DNA from: Nocardia arthritidis
Lineage (GTDB): Bacteria > Actinomycetota > Actinomycetes > Mycobacteriales > Mycobacteriaceae
Assembly: GCF_011801145.1 (NCBI RefSeq)
Contig: NZ_CP046172.1
Coordinates: 7,502,001-7,566,000, forward strand
Length of the DNA: 64,000 bases
Direction of reading: 5' to 3'
Every line of letters starts with the position of its first letter. Position 1 is the first letter of the stretch. Below are positions 35,805 through 44,920 of this stretch, one piece after another. The notes below the pieces were generated by a model. It was not told the DNA's origin and did not search any database. It was given only the letters and a program-made list of their open reading frames with translations. The position numbers and the translations under genes were made by a program.

Positions 35805-37229
35805 TCAGGCCGCGATGATCAGGTCCGCGATGCGGCCGAGCGTATTGTGTTCGCCCACTGCGAAATTGGATGGTCGCGGCGGCAGCCCGCGCTGTTCACC
35901 CACTCTGGTCAGCAGTTCGGTCTGTTTGACCGAGTCGACGCCGAGTTCGGCCTCCAGATCGGTGTCCTCCTCGAAGACCTCCGCCGGATATTCCAGGGCG
36001 TCGGCATAGAAGTTCACCAGCCAGTCGAGAACCTGTGCGCGGGACCCGTCGTCCGCCGCGGGTGCGGCCGGGGCAGGTATCGATACGGGCTTCGCCGATG
36101 CCGCCGGCACCGCGGCCGATCCAGCAGACGGCACCGCCGAGGACGCCACCGCCAGCTCGGCCCGCACGAGTTCGGTGATCCGCGCACCATGCAGCCGCCA
36201 GAGCCGGTCGAAATCCGTCGCGTCGAGTTCGGGTGCGAACAATCGGCGCAACTCGCCGGCTCCAGCGGGGACGAGGACACCGGCGCTCGTCAGCGTCGAA
36301 ATCACGGTGGTGATCGGCGCCGTCGGCAGCAGTGTCGCCGTGTTGAGCTCGGCACCGGGGGCGAGGTGTCGCATGATCTTCGTCAACGTATCCCCCGCAC
36401 CGCATTCGATGACGATGTCGGCCGGTACCGCACGCACCGCGTCGGCGAAATTCACGCGGCGGGTGAAATGCTCGGCCAGTTCGGCGGCGAGACGATCGGA
36501 ATCGACGTACGCGCGCCCGGTGATCGGCGAGTGGACGAGATACTCGAGCGACCGTTGCGGCAGATCCTGGATCCGGCTGTGAAAGTCCTTCGCCGCCAAG
36601 GTCAGCAGCGGACTGTGGAACGGGTAGGGCGAGGGCAGTGTGCGTGCGCCGACGCCGAGCACCGCGGCGATGGCGCACGCCGCCTCGACCGTCGACCGAT
36701 GCCCCGAGATCACCGTCTGGTCCGGGCGATTCGCCACGGCGATAACGGTTTCCGGGTCACCGAGCAGTGCGAGCAACCGCTCGGCCTGCACGGTGTCGGT
36801 GCCCAGTGCGGCCATCGCACCGTCGGGAATTCCCGCCTCGCGCAGTGCGGCGTTGCGGTGGAACACGATTCGCGCGCCGTCACCCGCGGAGAACGCTCCG
36901 GCGGCGACCAGGGCGGCGATCTCGCCGAAACTGTGCCCCATCAGCACCGCCGGTGTGAGCCCGCGGGCGGCCAGAATCCGGTATGTGACAACCGATGTCG
37001 CATAGATGGCCAGTTGCAGTAGATCCGGATCGGCGGCGAGCAGCTTGTCGAGGTCCGGGCTGTCGGCGGCGGTCAGGCGATCGGTGATGCGGTGGCCCAG
37101 CAGATCGATTGCGGCCGCATCGATCTCGGCGAGCACCTCCACCGCTTCGGGGAAGCTCCGGGCCTCGGCCAACGCACCCGCGAACCAAGCGCCTTGGCCG
37201 GGGAACAGGATTGCGATTCTATTGTTCAT
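35805..37229 (-). CDS. Acyltransferase-ACP didomain protein
   Basis: 474 residues. Residues ~5-300 are a malonyl-type acyltransferase (FPGQGAW, GHSFGEIAAL with Ser 100, SPYPFHSPLL with the active His). After an Ala/Pro linker (~360-390) comes an acyl carrier protein with its phosphopantetheine Ser in ELGVDSVKQTELL, a PUFA-synthase-like ACP motif. It should load the extender unit and carry the chain for the KS-CLF protein encoded next. The ATG follows GAGGAG. It is the first gene of the operon; its stop is 9 bases before the next start. Confidence 0.9.
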   Translation of the reverse strand: MNNRIAILFPGQGAWFAGALAEARSFPEAVEVLAEIDAAAIDLLGHRITDRLTAADSPDLDKLLAADPDLLQLAIYATSVVTYRILAARGLTPAVLMGHSFGEIAALVAAGAFSAGDGARIVFHRNAALREAGIPDGAMAALGTDTVQAERLLALLGDPETVIAVANRPDQTVISGHRSTVEAACAIAAVLGVGARTLPSPYPFHSPLLTLAAKDFHSRIQDLPQRSLEYLVHSPITGRAYVDSDRLAAELAEHFTRRVNFADAVRAVPADIVIECGAGDTLTKIMRHLAPGAELNTATLLPTAPITTVISTLTSAGVLVPAGAGELRRLFAPELDATDFDRLWRLHGARITELVRAELAVASSAVPSAGSAAVPAASAKPVSIPAPAAPAADDGSRAQVLDWLVNFYADALEYPAEVFEEDTDLEAELGVDSVKQTELLTRVGEQRGLPPRPSNFAVGEHNTLGRIADLIIAA

Positions 37230-37388
37230 CGGATGAACTCCTCACGACGACTTCACTGATACAGACCCCGCCGGGGCCCGAAATTCGTCTGTGTGTTCGA
37301 AAACTGTTCGTGAACGACAGATCTCGATTCGGTCACATCCGATCTTGTTCAGGCGGAACGTAATCGGGAGGAGCTCGACCGATGTCGG

Positions 37389-38384
37389 TCAGCGATCGGA
37401 GAAGGCGCTGGGCAACCCGAACCGGGGCAGCAGACCGCTTTCGAACCGGACAATCGAGCTGACCCTCGCGCCGGTGATGCCGACGACGATGAGTCCGCTC
37501 CGCCCGCACCCCCCGGCCCCGTCGTCCCCGTACACCCCGAACGCCGGCTGCCCGTTGGCCCGCGTCGGCACCAGGCGATATCTGCGCCCGGCGTCGAACA
37601 GCATGCCGAGGAATCGCGCTACCGCGTTCAGGCCCTGGTATTCCAGCGGGACCGGCGGCATCGAGAGGAAGACATCGTCGGTGAACAGGGCGATCAGGGC
37701 TTGGAGATCCGCGGCCTCGTAGGCGGTGACGAACTTCGCCACGATGGCGTCCTCGGCAGGGGCGTCAGAGACGGGCGCCGGTAGCCGACGCCGCAGGCTG
37801 GTGCGTGCCCGCTTCAGCGCACTGTGCACCGAGTCGACCGTCGAGTCGAGCATGTCGGCGACCTCGCTCGCCGGAAAACCGAGGACGTCGCGCAGGACGA
37901 GGACGGCCACCTGACGCGGTGGCAGCACCTGTAGTGCGGTGACGAAGGCCAGCGAGATGGATTCGGTCTGCTCGTAGCGAGCCTCCGGCCCGGGCGGGGT
38001 GTGCGCCGCATCGGCCAGCACATCGTCGGGAATCGGCTGGAGCCAAGGGATTTCGCCGAGCCGCGTCGGTTCGGGCGGCTCGATACCGGGCAGGTCCCAC
38101 GCCGCCGCCGACCGCCTGCTCGCGGCGCGCCGGACATTGAGGCACCGATTGGTCGCGATCCGATACAGCCAGGTGCGGATCGACGCCCGCTCCTCGAATC
38201 CACCGAGACCCTGCCAGGCCGCCAAAAGTGTGTCCTGCAAGGCATCCTCGGCATCCTGCAGCGACCCGAGCATCCGATAACAGTGCACCTGCAACTCGCG
38301 CCGGTACGGTTCGGTCAGCTGACGAAACGCTTCATCATCGCCGGCCCGCGCCCGCAGCACGAGGTCGTCTGTTCCCACCAACAC
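37389..38384 (-). CDS. ECF sigma factor, SigG/SigJ type with SnoaL-like C-terminus
   Basis: 331 residues. Region 2 (LTEPYRRELQVHCYRMLGS, LQDAEDALQDTLLAAWQGL, IRTWLYRIATNRCLNVRR) and region 4 (LPPRQVAVLVLRDVLGFPAS, DSVHSALKRARTSLRRRLP) are clear, followed by ~110 residues resembling a SnoaL fold (YEAADLQALIALFTDDVFLS). Such sigma factors lack a classical anti-sigma factor and use the C-terminal domain for control. The GTG start follows a weak GTGGGAG. It lies 160 bp upstream of, and in the same direction as, the synthase operon, so it may drive it. Confidence 0.85.
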   Translation of the reverse strand: MLVGTDDLVLRARAGDDEAFRQLTEPYRRELQVHCYRMLGSLQDAEDALQDTLLAAWQGLGGFEERASIRTWLYRIATNRCLNVRRAASRRSAAAWDLPGIEPPEPTRLGEIPWLQPIPDDVLADAAHTPPGPEARYEQTESISLAFVTALQVLPPRQVAVLVLRDVLGFPASEVADMLDSTVDSVHSALKRARTSLRRRLPAPVSDAPAEDAIVAKFVTAYEAADLQALIALFTDDVFLSMPPVPLEYQGLNAVARFLGMLFDAGRRYRLVPTRANGQPAFGVYGDDGAGGCGRSGLIVVGITGARVSSIVRFESGLLPRFGLPSAFSDR

Positions 38385-38592
38385 CAGGAACTCCCACTTC
38401 TCTCATCCAGTCATGTCCCCCCTCGTATAGACACCGTTCGTGGGCAGAACTGGGCGGTCCGACAGCGACAAGTTTCGGGGCGTTGCGGTGTCGGCGGGCT
38501 TCTCGGTCATCAGCGGTCTGGTCTTCGCCTGCTGAGGCCAGGGCGATAGGAAAAGCGATGCAACATCAAATCCGCCGGATTCTACCGCCAAA

Positions 38593-38631
38593 GATAGTAT
38601 CTCGCACGATAGTATCGCAGTTGAAAGTATC
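38593..38631 (+). repeat. Three 15-bp-spaced iterons in the ATPase promoter
   Basis: GATAGTATC occurs at 38593 and 38608 and GAAAGTATC at 38623, exactly 15 bp apart. GATAGTATC is itself a palindrome around its centre base. The last copy ends 14 bp before the GGAGG site of the ATPase gene. Regular spacing suggests cooperative binding of a regulator, perhaps autoregulation. Confidence 0.65.
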
Positions 38632-38655
38632 TTGATCCGAACCTGGAGGTGCGGT

Positions 38656-40077
38656 TTGGTCAACTTCATCGGGCGACAGCGCGAATTGAACACACTCGCA
38701 ACCACGCTGGCCGGAGTACGCGGGGAGATCGGAACAGCGCGGCCAGGACGATGCCTGATCCTGCGTGGGCGACGCAGGATCGGCAAGTCCGCATTGGTGG
38801 AGGAGTTCGTGGATCGAAACCGAGTACCGAACGTCTTTCACACCAGCGAAATCGGCTTCGGCACCGATCCGCTCACCGAGTTCGTCGACGCGGTGCGCGG
38901 CTCTTCGCTGCCCGACGCCGATATTTTCGCCGAGGCCGTACCCGGCAATTGGACAGCGGCGTTCCGCCAGCTCGCCGGCATCCTGCCCGAGGACAAACCG
39001 AGTGTGGTGGTGCTCGATGAGCTGCCGTACCTGATGGACCCCGCCGGTGCGTTCGAGAGCGTTCTGCAGCGCGCCTGGGATCGTGAACTGTCGCGCAAGC
39101 CAGTGCTGCTGATCCTCATCGGTTCCGACCTCGCCATGATGCAGGCACTCACCTCATATGGACGGCCGTTCCACCAGCGCGGCACCGAGATGCGGCTGGG
39201 ACCGCTCAACCCGGCAGACGTTGCCACGATGACCGGCCTGGAACCAGCCGCTGCCTTCGACGCCGCTCTGGTGACGGGAGGTCTGCCCGTCATCGCCGCC
39301 CGCTGGCACTCGGGTGAGGATATCTGGGCATTCCTCTCCCGGGAGCTAGCAGATCCAGTAAGCCCACTGGTCGTTTCCGCACAACTGTCGCTCGCCGCCG
39401 AGTTTCCGGACCAAACCCAAGCCCGCCAAGTCTTGGCGGCGATCGGCAGTGGCGAGCGCACCTTTACAAATATCGCCCGGGCTGCTGGCGGAATCGCACA
39501 CTCGACCCTGACACGCGCGACGGAACTGCTGACCGAAAAGGGGATCGTCGCGGCCGAGCTGCCGATCAGCCTCATGCCCTCCAAAGAACGCCGATACCGG
39601 ATCACCGATCCATATCTCCGATTCTGGCTGACCTTCCTCGGCCCACACCTCACCGAACTGGACCGAATGCGCCCCGACCTCACCCTCGAACGAATTCACC
39701 GTGGGTGGACAAGCTGGCGTGGCCGCGCCGTGGAGCCGCTGGTCCGGGAATCACTGGCACGTGTGCTACCCGCACACGGAATTCCGGCGGTTCCCGCAGT
39801 CGGCGGCTACTGGACCCGCAGCAACGATGTCGAAATCGACATCGTTGGCGCGGACCGCGAACCCATCGCGCACGAGCTGGCGTTCCTCGGGTCCATCAAG
39901 TGGCTGGAAAGTTCGCCCTTCGACAACCACGACCTGACCGAACTCCAGCGCCATCGGCACCGCGTCACCGACGAACCCGTCCCCCTGCTGGCCGTCACCA
40001 GGTCGGGTGCGACAACCGAGCATCTCGACGCCGTATTCACACCTGCGGATCTGCTCGAGGCCTGGCAATCTCGCTGA
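38656..40077 (+). CDS. AAA ATPase of the archaeal-type/DUF234 family
   Basis: 473 residues from a TTG 6 bases after GGAGG. N-terminal AAA domain: FIGRQRELNTLA, Walker A LRGRRRIGKSALVEEF near 42, Walker B SVVVLDELPYL near 116, and LLILIGSDLAMMQ. A winged-helix region (TRATELLTEKGIVAAELPIS, YRITDPYLRFWLTFL) follows, and a C-terminal DUF234-like PD-(D/E)XK-type core (GGYWTRSNDVEIDIVG then AHELAFLGSIKW) that may be a nuclease fold. The family is widespread in archaea and mobile elements; its role is unsettled. The neighbours are orphan genes. Confidence 0.8.
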   Translation: MVNFIGRQRELNTLATTLAGVRGEIGTARPGRCLILRGRRRIGKSALVEEFVDRNRVPNVFHTSEIGFGTDPLTEFVDAVRGSSLPDADIFAEAVPGNWTAAFRQLAGILPEDKPSVVVLDELPYLMDPAGAFESVLQRAWDRELSRKPVLLILIGSDLAMMQALTSYGRPFHQRGTEMRLGPLNPADVATMTGLEPAAAFDAALVTGGLPVIAARWHSGEDIWAFLSRELADPVSPLVVSAQLSLAAEFPDQTQARQVLAAIGSGERTFTNIARAAGGIAHSTLTRATELLTEKGIVAAELPISLMPSKERRYRITDPYLRFWLTFLGPHLTELDRMRPDLTLERIHRGWTSWRGRAVEPLVRESLARVLPAHGIPAVPAVGGYWTRSNDVEIDIVGADREPIAHELAFLGSIKWLESSPFDNHDLTELQRHRHRVTDEPVPLLAVTRSGATTEHLDAVFTPADLLEAWQSR

Positions 40078-40170
40078 TCAGCCCGAAAGCTCGAGTCCGG
40101 TTCATGCATGTCGGCTCCACAGCAGTAGTCACCCGGATTGCCGCAGGTGACAGCGACCCGGGGCGGCTGG

Positions 40171-40758
40171 TCACGGTATTCGGTAACTGATGAACGTCTC
40201 GCCCGGGTACATGGACACATTGATGGTCCCGCCCAGAACCGTGGTGATGAAACGCATCAGTTGGCTCTCCGTGACACCACTCGACCCGGCTCGGTTGACA
40301 GCGTTCAGCAATAGATGCGCGATGCGGTCCGGTTCGCCGTCCCACTCGTCCTTCTCGTATCCGAAATCGACGGTGACACCGTGCCGCTCGCGCAGTTCCG
40401 CTGCGAGCACGGCGATGGCATCCCATCGATTTGCACCGGGCCGAAGGCAATGCAGGCCGGACCCTTCGGGATACCACCGGCACCCTTCCGGTGGTGCATC
40501 CGCGAGCGCCGCGAGTTTCCCCTTATCGTTGTTCCAGTCGAGGAACAGCGTGATGTCGTGGACCACCTCACCACTCGCGTCGATCAGGATGAGTTCCCTA
40601 GCAGCCTCGTACCATCCTTCCGGCGCGGTCAGCTTCGCAATCTCGTAGCGCGCGAAGCGTAGATCATCGACCAGGACTTCAGGACCGCTGGGGCTACGGA
40701 CCAACCATCCATCCTGAACGGGGGCAATCGTCGCAATAAGATCCGGCACGTGCCCCAT
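40171..40758 (-). CDS. Hypothetical protein
   Basis: 195 residues from ATG 40758, soluble and acidic, with no family I recognise. Notable features are a central Trp/Asp-rich stretch ([20 protein letters not shown]) and [39 protein letters not shown]. The upstream DNA is a decayed rlmN copy, and frames extended into it are not protein-like. Size and lack of signal peptide fit small accessory or immunity-type proteins, but nothing proves that. Confidence 0.55.
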   Translation of the reverse strand: MGHVPDLIATIAPVQDGWLVRSPSGPEVLVDDLRFARYEIAKLTAPEGWYEAARELILIDASGEVVHDITLFLDWNNDKGKLAALADAPPEGCRWYPEGSGLHCLRPGANRWDAIAVLAAELRERHGVTVDFGYEKDEWDGEPDRIAHLLLNAVNRAGSSGVTESQLMRFITTVLGGTINVSMYPGETFISYRIP

Positions 40759-40804
40759 CGTCGCGGATCCGTCGCCTGCCATCCGGCAGATTCGAGCCGA
40801 GTTG

Positions 40805-41122
40805 GGCAAGCCGCTCAACAGGTTCCGGCCACGCATCCCACTCGGGTGCAACCGGGATCACGTTCACATGCACACGAGAGCCAAACGCCTTGTGCAACTT
40901 CGAGCCCAACATATCCGCCCGCCACAGCTGATCATCGGCATCACGGATCAACGCAGACTCGACGGCCCGAGTTATCCGCGTAATACCTTGCCGCATCGAG
41001 AACTTCAGCGTCCGGCCCACCGATGGTTGACCGGCACCAACGTATCCCGCATCTAATCATCCGGAGTATGCAGCGACACAGCCGAAGTCACCGACAAACC
41101 CTCATCGGCAACTCTCCGGATG
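40805..41122 (-). pseudogene. rlmN: Decayed partial copy of rlmN
   Basis: This stretch repeats about 320 bp of the intact rlmN at roughly 41803-42143, same strand. It still encodes [20 protein letters not shown] followed by [14 protein letters not shown], next to [20 protein letters not shown] and [14 protein letters not shown] in the real gene. It lacks the radical-SAM cysteines and both ends, carries small deletions and has an in-frame stop near 41054. It is a non-functional duplicate. Confidence 0.85.
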
Positions 41123-41152
41123 CTCGAGGATTCGCACACATCGGCGCATCCA

Positions 41153-41533
41153 TCACTCCGTAGCTGTCAGCTCGATTTCGACCGGCGTGACGATGTCGAT
41201 ATCGTGGCGACCAGGCGTGGCCCACTTCGCGACGTCTTCGAGGAACTCACTGCCGCCCGCCTCGTCGTCGGCGTAATAGTTGAGCACTCTGGCAGCATCG
41301 ACGGCGAGCGCTTCGCCGGTGATTCGAACGGCAAGGTTGAGGTCGTCCAGGCTTTCGATCGTCAACTGAATCGGGACGACGGAGGTGATCGACACATGAT
41401 GGCTGGGAACCGTGCCTGTGCTCCCGTCAGGGAAGGTCAGGACCAGCTCGGCATCCTTGCCGTTTCCCGAGTAGACGATCTCGCGAACTGGCTTGTTATG
41501 CAGCGGAAGTGCTTCCCACGGGGCTTCGCTCAC
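41153..41533 (-). CDS. Hypothetical protein
   Basis: 126 residues starting at a GTG, soluble and acidic. The N-terminal half is predicted beta-rich (VREIVYSGNGKDAELVLTFP, HVSITSVVPIQLTIES). No family is recognised and no clear ribosome site is visible. It sits between intact rlmN and the decayed rlmN copy, so it probably arrived with, or was trapped by, that duplication. Confidence 0.45.
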   Translation of the reverse strand: MSEAPWEALPLHNKPVREIVYSGNGKDAELVLTFPDGSTGTVPSHHVSITSVVPIQLTIESLDDLNLAVRITGEALAVDAARVLNYYADDEAGGSEFLEDVAKWATPGRHDIDIVTPVEIELTATE

Positions 41534-41703
41534 GGTGCAGGATCATTGCATGCGGGCGGGCTCCACGGGCCACGATTGGACAATCTTGTGCCCAGAGCCG
41601 CTATTCCGGTCGGCCGCAACACTTCTTGTACTTGCGAGCGGATCCGCGCCGAAATCCGGATGACAATGACATAGATAGGATCCTGAACAGGATCAGGCGT
41701 GCC

Positions 41704-42813
41704 TCAGCCTTCGGCGGCCAACTGCCCGCACGCCGCGGCGATCTCCTGACCCCGCGTATCCCGCACCGTACACGGCACACCAGCGGCATTGACTCGCCGA
41801 ACGAACTCCCGCTCAACAGGTTTCGGGGACGCATCCCACTTCGAACCCGGGGTCGGGTTCAACGGGATCACGTTGACATGCACACGCGAACCGAGAGCCT
41901 TGTGCAGCTTCGAGCCCAACATGTCGGCCCGCCACGGCTGATCGTTGACATCGCGGATCAACGCATACTCGATCGAGACTCGGCGGCCCGACTTGTCGGC
42001 GTAATACCTTGCGGCGTCGAGGACCTCAGCGACCGGCCAGCGATTGTTCACCGGCACCAACGTGTCTCGGAGTTCGTCGTCCGGAGTATGCAGGGACACA
42101 GCCAGAGTCACCGACAGGTCCTCGTCGGCGAGCTTGCGGATGGCGGGAGCCAAACCGACGGTGGAGACCACGACATTGCGCTGGGAGATACCAAGGCCGT
42201 CGGGAGCCGGGGAGGTGATGCGGCGCACCGCGTTGACCACACGCTTGTAATTGGCAAGCGGCTCACCCATACCCATGAAGACGATGTTCGACAGCCGTCC
42301 TGGCCCACCCGCGACCTCACCGTCGCGCAGCGCGGCCGCGGCGGCACGCACCTGGTCGACGATTTCGGCGGTGGACAGGTTGCGGTTGAGTCCGCCCTGG
42401 CCGGTCGCGCAGAACGGGCACGCCATACCGCAGCCCGCCTGGCTGGAGATGCACAGGGTGTTGCGGTCGGCGTAGCGCATCAGCACGCTTTCCAGCAGGG
42501 TGCCGTCGCCCGCGCGCCACAGCGTCTTCCGGGTTTCCCCGCCATCGCATGCGACATGCCTTACGACATTCAGCAGCGGCGGGAACAGCGCCTCGCCGAT
42601 TTTTTCGCGCACCGACGCGGGCAGATCGGTCATCTGCTCCGGATCGGCCTGTAGGCGGCCGAAGTACTGCCGCGCGATCTGGTCGGCACGGAACTTCGGC
42701 AACCCGAGCTCCTCGACCGCCGCCCGCCTGCCCTCGGCGTCGAGGTCGGCGAGGTGCCGGGGCGGCATGCCGCGGCGTGGGGCATCGAAGACGAGGGGCA
42801 GGGAGGCGGTCAT
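41704..42813 (-). CDS. rlmN: 23S rRNA/tRNA adenine-C2 methyltransferase RlmN
   Basis: 369 residues, full length. The radical-SAM motif [11 protein letters not shown] (CxxxCxxC) near residue 127 and [14 protein letters not shown] [15 protein letters not shown] near 178 are present, with [16 protein letters not shown] and [15 protein letters not shown] later and the catalytic Cys in [14 protein letters not shown]. It uses SAM to methylate A2503 of 23S rRNA and A37 of some tRNAs. Synteny with M. tuberculosis Rv2880c supports the call. Confidence 0.97.
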   Translation of the reverse strand: MTASLPLVFDAPRRGMPPRHLADLDAEGRRAAVEELGLPKFRADQIARQYFGRLQADPEQMTDLPASVREKIGEALFPPLLNVVRHVACDGGETRKTLWRAGDGTLLESVLMRYADRNTLCISSQAGCGMACPFCATGQGGLNRNLSTAEIVDQVRAAAAALRDGEVAGGPGRLSNIVFMGMGEPLANYKRVVNAVRRITSPAPDGLGISQRNVVVSTVGLAPAIRKLADEDLSVTLAVSLHTPDDELRDTLVPVNNRWPVAEVLDAARYYADKSGRRVSIEYALIRDVNDQPWRADMLGSKLHKALGSRVHVNVIPLNPTPGSKWDASPKPVEREFVRRVNAAGVPCTVRDTRGQEIAAACGQLAAEG

Positions 42814-42884
42814 AATTTCTCGATTCTCCCATCAGGGCGAATCGGCCGCACATCCGCCCGGCCGCCGACCGGCCGACATGCGCT

Positions 42885-42900
42885 TTCGTTGTGACGAAAT
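42885..42900. promoter_or_regulatory. Short perfect palindrome in the rlmN/LapA-like intergenic region
   Basis: TTTCGT-TGTG-ACGAAA is a perfect 6-bp inverted repeat 38 bp before the start at 42938 and between two divergent genes. It could be an operator; nothing identifies the binder. Confidence 0.3.
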
Positions 42901-42937
42901 GCACCCCGGTTCCATAGCCATCGGCAATGATCGAGGT

Positions 42938-43273
42938 ATGTCCACCAATGCTGAGCCGCTGCCCGAGCCGCAGGTGTCCGACCAGCCGACGGCCACCACC
43001 ACCGGCAAGAAGGACACCACAGGCAAGAAGGACATCGCCTCGCGCACCGGCTACACCTGGACCGGTCTGATCGCGGGCGCGCTGATCCTGATCGTGCTGC
43101 TGGTGTTCATCCTGCAGAATCTGGAGCAGGCCCGGGTGAGCCTGTTCTTCTGGGATTTCTCGCTGCCCCTCGGCATCACGATGCTGCTGGCGGTGATCGG
43201 CGGCGCGCTGGTGATGGCGCTGGTCGGCGGGGTTCGCATCCTGCAGCTGCGCCGCGCCGCCAAGAAGCACTGA
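42938..43273 (+). CDS. LapA-domain (DUF1049) membrane protein
   Basis: 111 residues. After a Thr/Lys-rich cytoplasmic start (~1-40) there are two membrane helices (GLIAGALILIVLLVFILQN and LGITMLLAVIGGALVMALVG) around the LapA-type motif NLEQARVSLFFWDFSLPLG, ending in a basic tail. The family is linked in enterobacteria to assembly of envelope lipids; its role in actinobacteria is unknown. Transcribed divergently from rlmN and convergently with cdsA. Confidence 0.8.
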   Translation: MSTNAEPLPEPQVSDQPTATTTGKKDTTGKKDIASRTGYTWTGLIAGALILIVLLVFILQNLEQARVSLFFWDFSLPLGITMLLAVIGGALVMALVGGVRILQLRRAAKKH

Positions 43274-43297
43274 CGCCGAGAGCACTGAGCAGGCGCG

Positions 43298-44278
43298 TCA
43301 GAGCAGGGTGCTGAGTACCAGCCAGGCGACGAACGCCGAGGGCAGCATCGAGTCGAGCCGGTCCATGATGCCGCCGTGGCCGGGCAGCAGGGTGCCCATA
43401 TCCTTGATGCCCAGCTCCCGCTTGATCTGCGATTCGATGAGGTCGCCGCAGGTCGCCACCAGTACGAGACCGATGCCGAGCACCACGCCGATCATCGAAT
43501 TCGCCTGCAGCAGCAGGGTGACCGTGAGCAGGCCGCCGATCACGCTGAACACCAGCGAACCGGCGAAGCCCTCCCAGGATTTCTTCGGGCTGATCGACGG
43601 CACCATCGGATGTTTGCCGAACAGGACGCCCGCCACATAGCCGCCGACATCGGAGCAGACCACCAGGATCATGAAGGTCAGCACCCGCAGATTGCCGTTC
43701 GGATCCTCCAGCAACAGCAGCGTCGCGAACGATGCGAGCAGCGGAATCCAGGCCAGCGTGAAAATGGTGATGGCGGTGTCGCGCAGGAAGTTTCGCGGCG
43801 CGCTGCGCAGCCCGTGATCGAACAGCCGCCACACCATGCAGACCAGCGTTGTCGCGGCGAACGCGCCCGCCACCCCGCTCGCACCGTACGGCCAGCCCAG
43901 CCAGAACACCGCTTGACCGCCGACGATCAGCGGAATCCTCGGCACCAGCACATCGGCCTCACGCAGCCGCTTCGCGACCTCCCAGGTGGCCACCGCGACC
44001 GCGACACCGACGACGCCGATGAAGACCTTCGGCACGAACAGCAGAATCGCGATGAGCGACAGGCCGAGACCGAAGCCGACGGCAAGCGCCGCCGGTAGGT
44101 TTCGCCCGGCCCGCGAGGCAGGTGGCGCGGCACCGCCGGACCCGCCGGCGTCTGTCGCACCGGTGGACCCGCTCCGCGCAGGTGTCTCGCTGACCGGTAC
44201 CGGATCTCCGGCGGCACCGGTGGCGGCGGCATTCTCGGCCACGATCGTCCCGTCGCTCAAATTCGTCGTTCCGTTCAT
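43298..44278 (-). CDS. cdsA: Phosphatidate cytidylyltransferase CdsA
   Basis: 326 residues. A hydrophilic Ala/Gly/Ser-rich head (~1-65) precedes about eight membrane helices and the CDS signature SQIKRELGIKDMGTLLPGHG followed by GIMDRLDSMLP near the C-terminus. It makes CDP-diacylglycerol from phosphatidic acid and CTP in the membrane. It follows frr by ~30 bp, as in M. tuberculosis (Rv2881c after frr). Confidence 0.96.
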   Translation of the reverse strand: MNGTTNLSDGTIVAENAAATGAAGDPVPVSETPARSGSTGATDAGGSGGAAPPASRAGRNLPAALAVGFGLGLSLIAILLFVPKVFIGVVGVAVAVATWEVAKRLREADVLVPRIPLIVGGQAVFWLGWPYGASGVAGAFAATTLVCMVWRLFDHGLRSAPRNFLRDTAITIFTLAWIPLLASFATLLLLEDPNGNLRVLTFMILVVCSDVGGYVAGVLFGKHPMVPSISPKKSWEGFAGSLVFSVIGGLLTVTLLLQANSMIGVVLGIGLVLVATCGDLIESQIKRELGIKDMGTLLPGHGGIMDRLDSMLPSAFVAWLVLSTLL

Positions 44279-44310
44279 CCCCCGCCCTGGCGGGCTTGCG
44301 CTGACGAGCG

Positions 44311-44868
44311 TCAGACCTCGAGCAGCTCGGATTCCTTGTGTTTGACCAGCTCATCGATCTGGCCGACATATCTGGCGGTGGTCTTGTCGAGATCCTTCTC
44401 GGCGCGCCCGACCTCGTCCTCGCCCGCCTCGCCATCCTTCTGGATGCGACCCAGCTCATCCATCGCCTTGCGCCGCACGTTGCGGATGGCGACCTTCGCG
44501 TCCTCGCCCTTGGCCTTGGCCTGTTTGACGAGTTCGCGGCGCCGCTCCTCGGTCAGCTGCGGCACCGAAATCCGAATGATGTCACCGTTGTTCGTCGGGT
44601 TGACACCTAGGTCCGAATTGCGGATGGCGGTTTCGATCGCGCCCAGCTGCGACTGCTCGTAGGGCTTGATCACCACCATGCGCGGCTCCGGCACCGTGAT
44701 GCTCGACATCTGGGTGATCGGGGTCGGCGAACCGTAGTAGTCGATGACGATCCGGGAGAACATGCCCGGATTCGCCCTGCCGGTCCGAATCGCCCCGAGA
44801 TCGTCTTTCGCGACCGAGACGGCCTTCTCCATCTTCTCCTCGGCGTCGAAGAGCGCTTCTTCAATCAC
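44311..44868 (-). CDS. frr: Ribosome recycling factor
   Basis: 185 residues, the standard length. Recognisable segments are [49 protein letters not shown], and the long C-terminal helix. It splits post-termination ribosomes together with EF-G. The GTG at 44868 follows GGAGGAAAC and gives the normal N-terminus ([13 protein letters not shown]); longer in-frame starts run into the pyrH end. Confidence 0.97.
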   Translation of the reverse strand: MIEEALFDAEEKMEKAVSVAKDDLGAIRTGRANPGMFSRIVIDYYGSPTPITQMSSITVPEPRMVVIKPYEQSQLGAIETAIRNSDLGVNPTNNGDIIRISVPQLTEERRRELVKQAKAKGEDAKVAIRNVRRKAMDELGRIQKDGEAGEDEVGRAEKDLDKTTARYVGQIDELVKHKESELLEV

Positions 44869-44920
44869 GACCGTTTCCTCCACAGCGTCGTCATCGTCAT
44901 GATCCGCGATCGGGCGGGTG

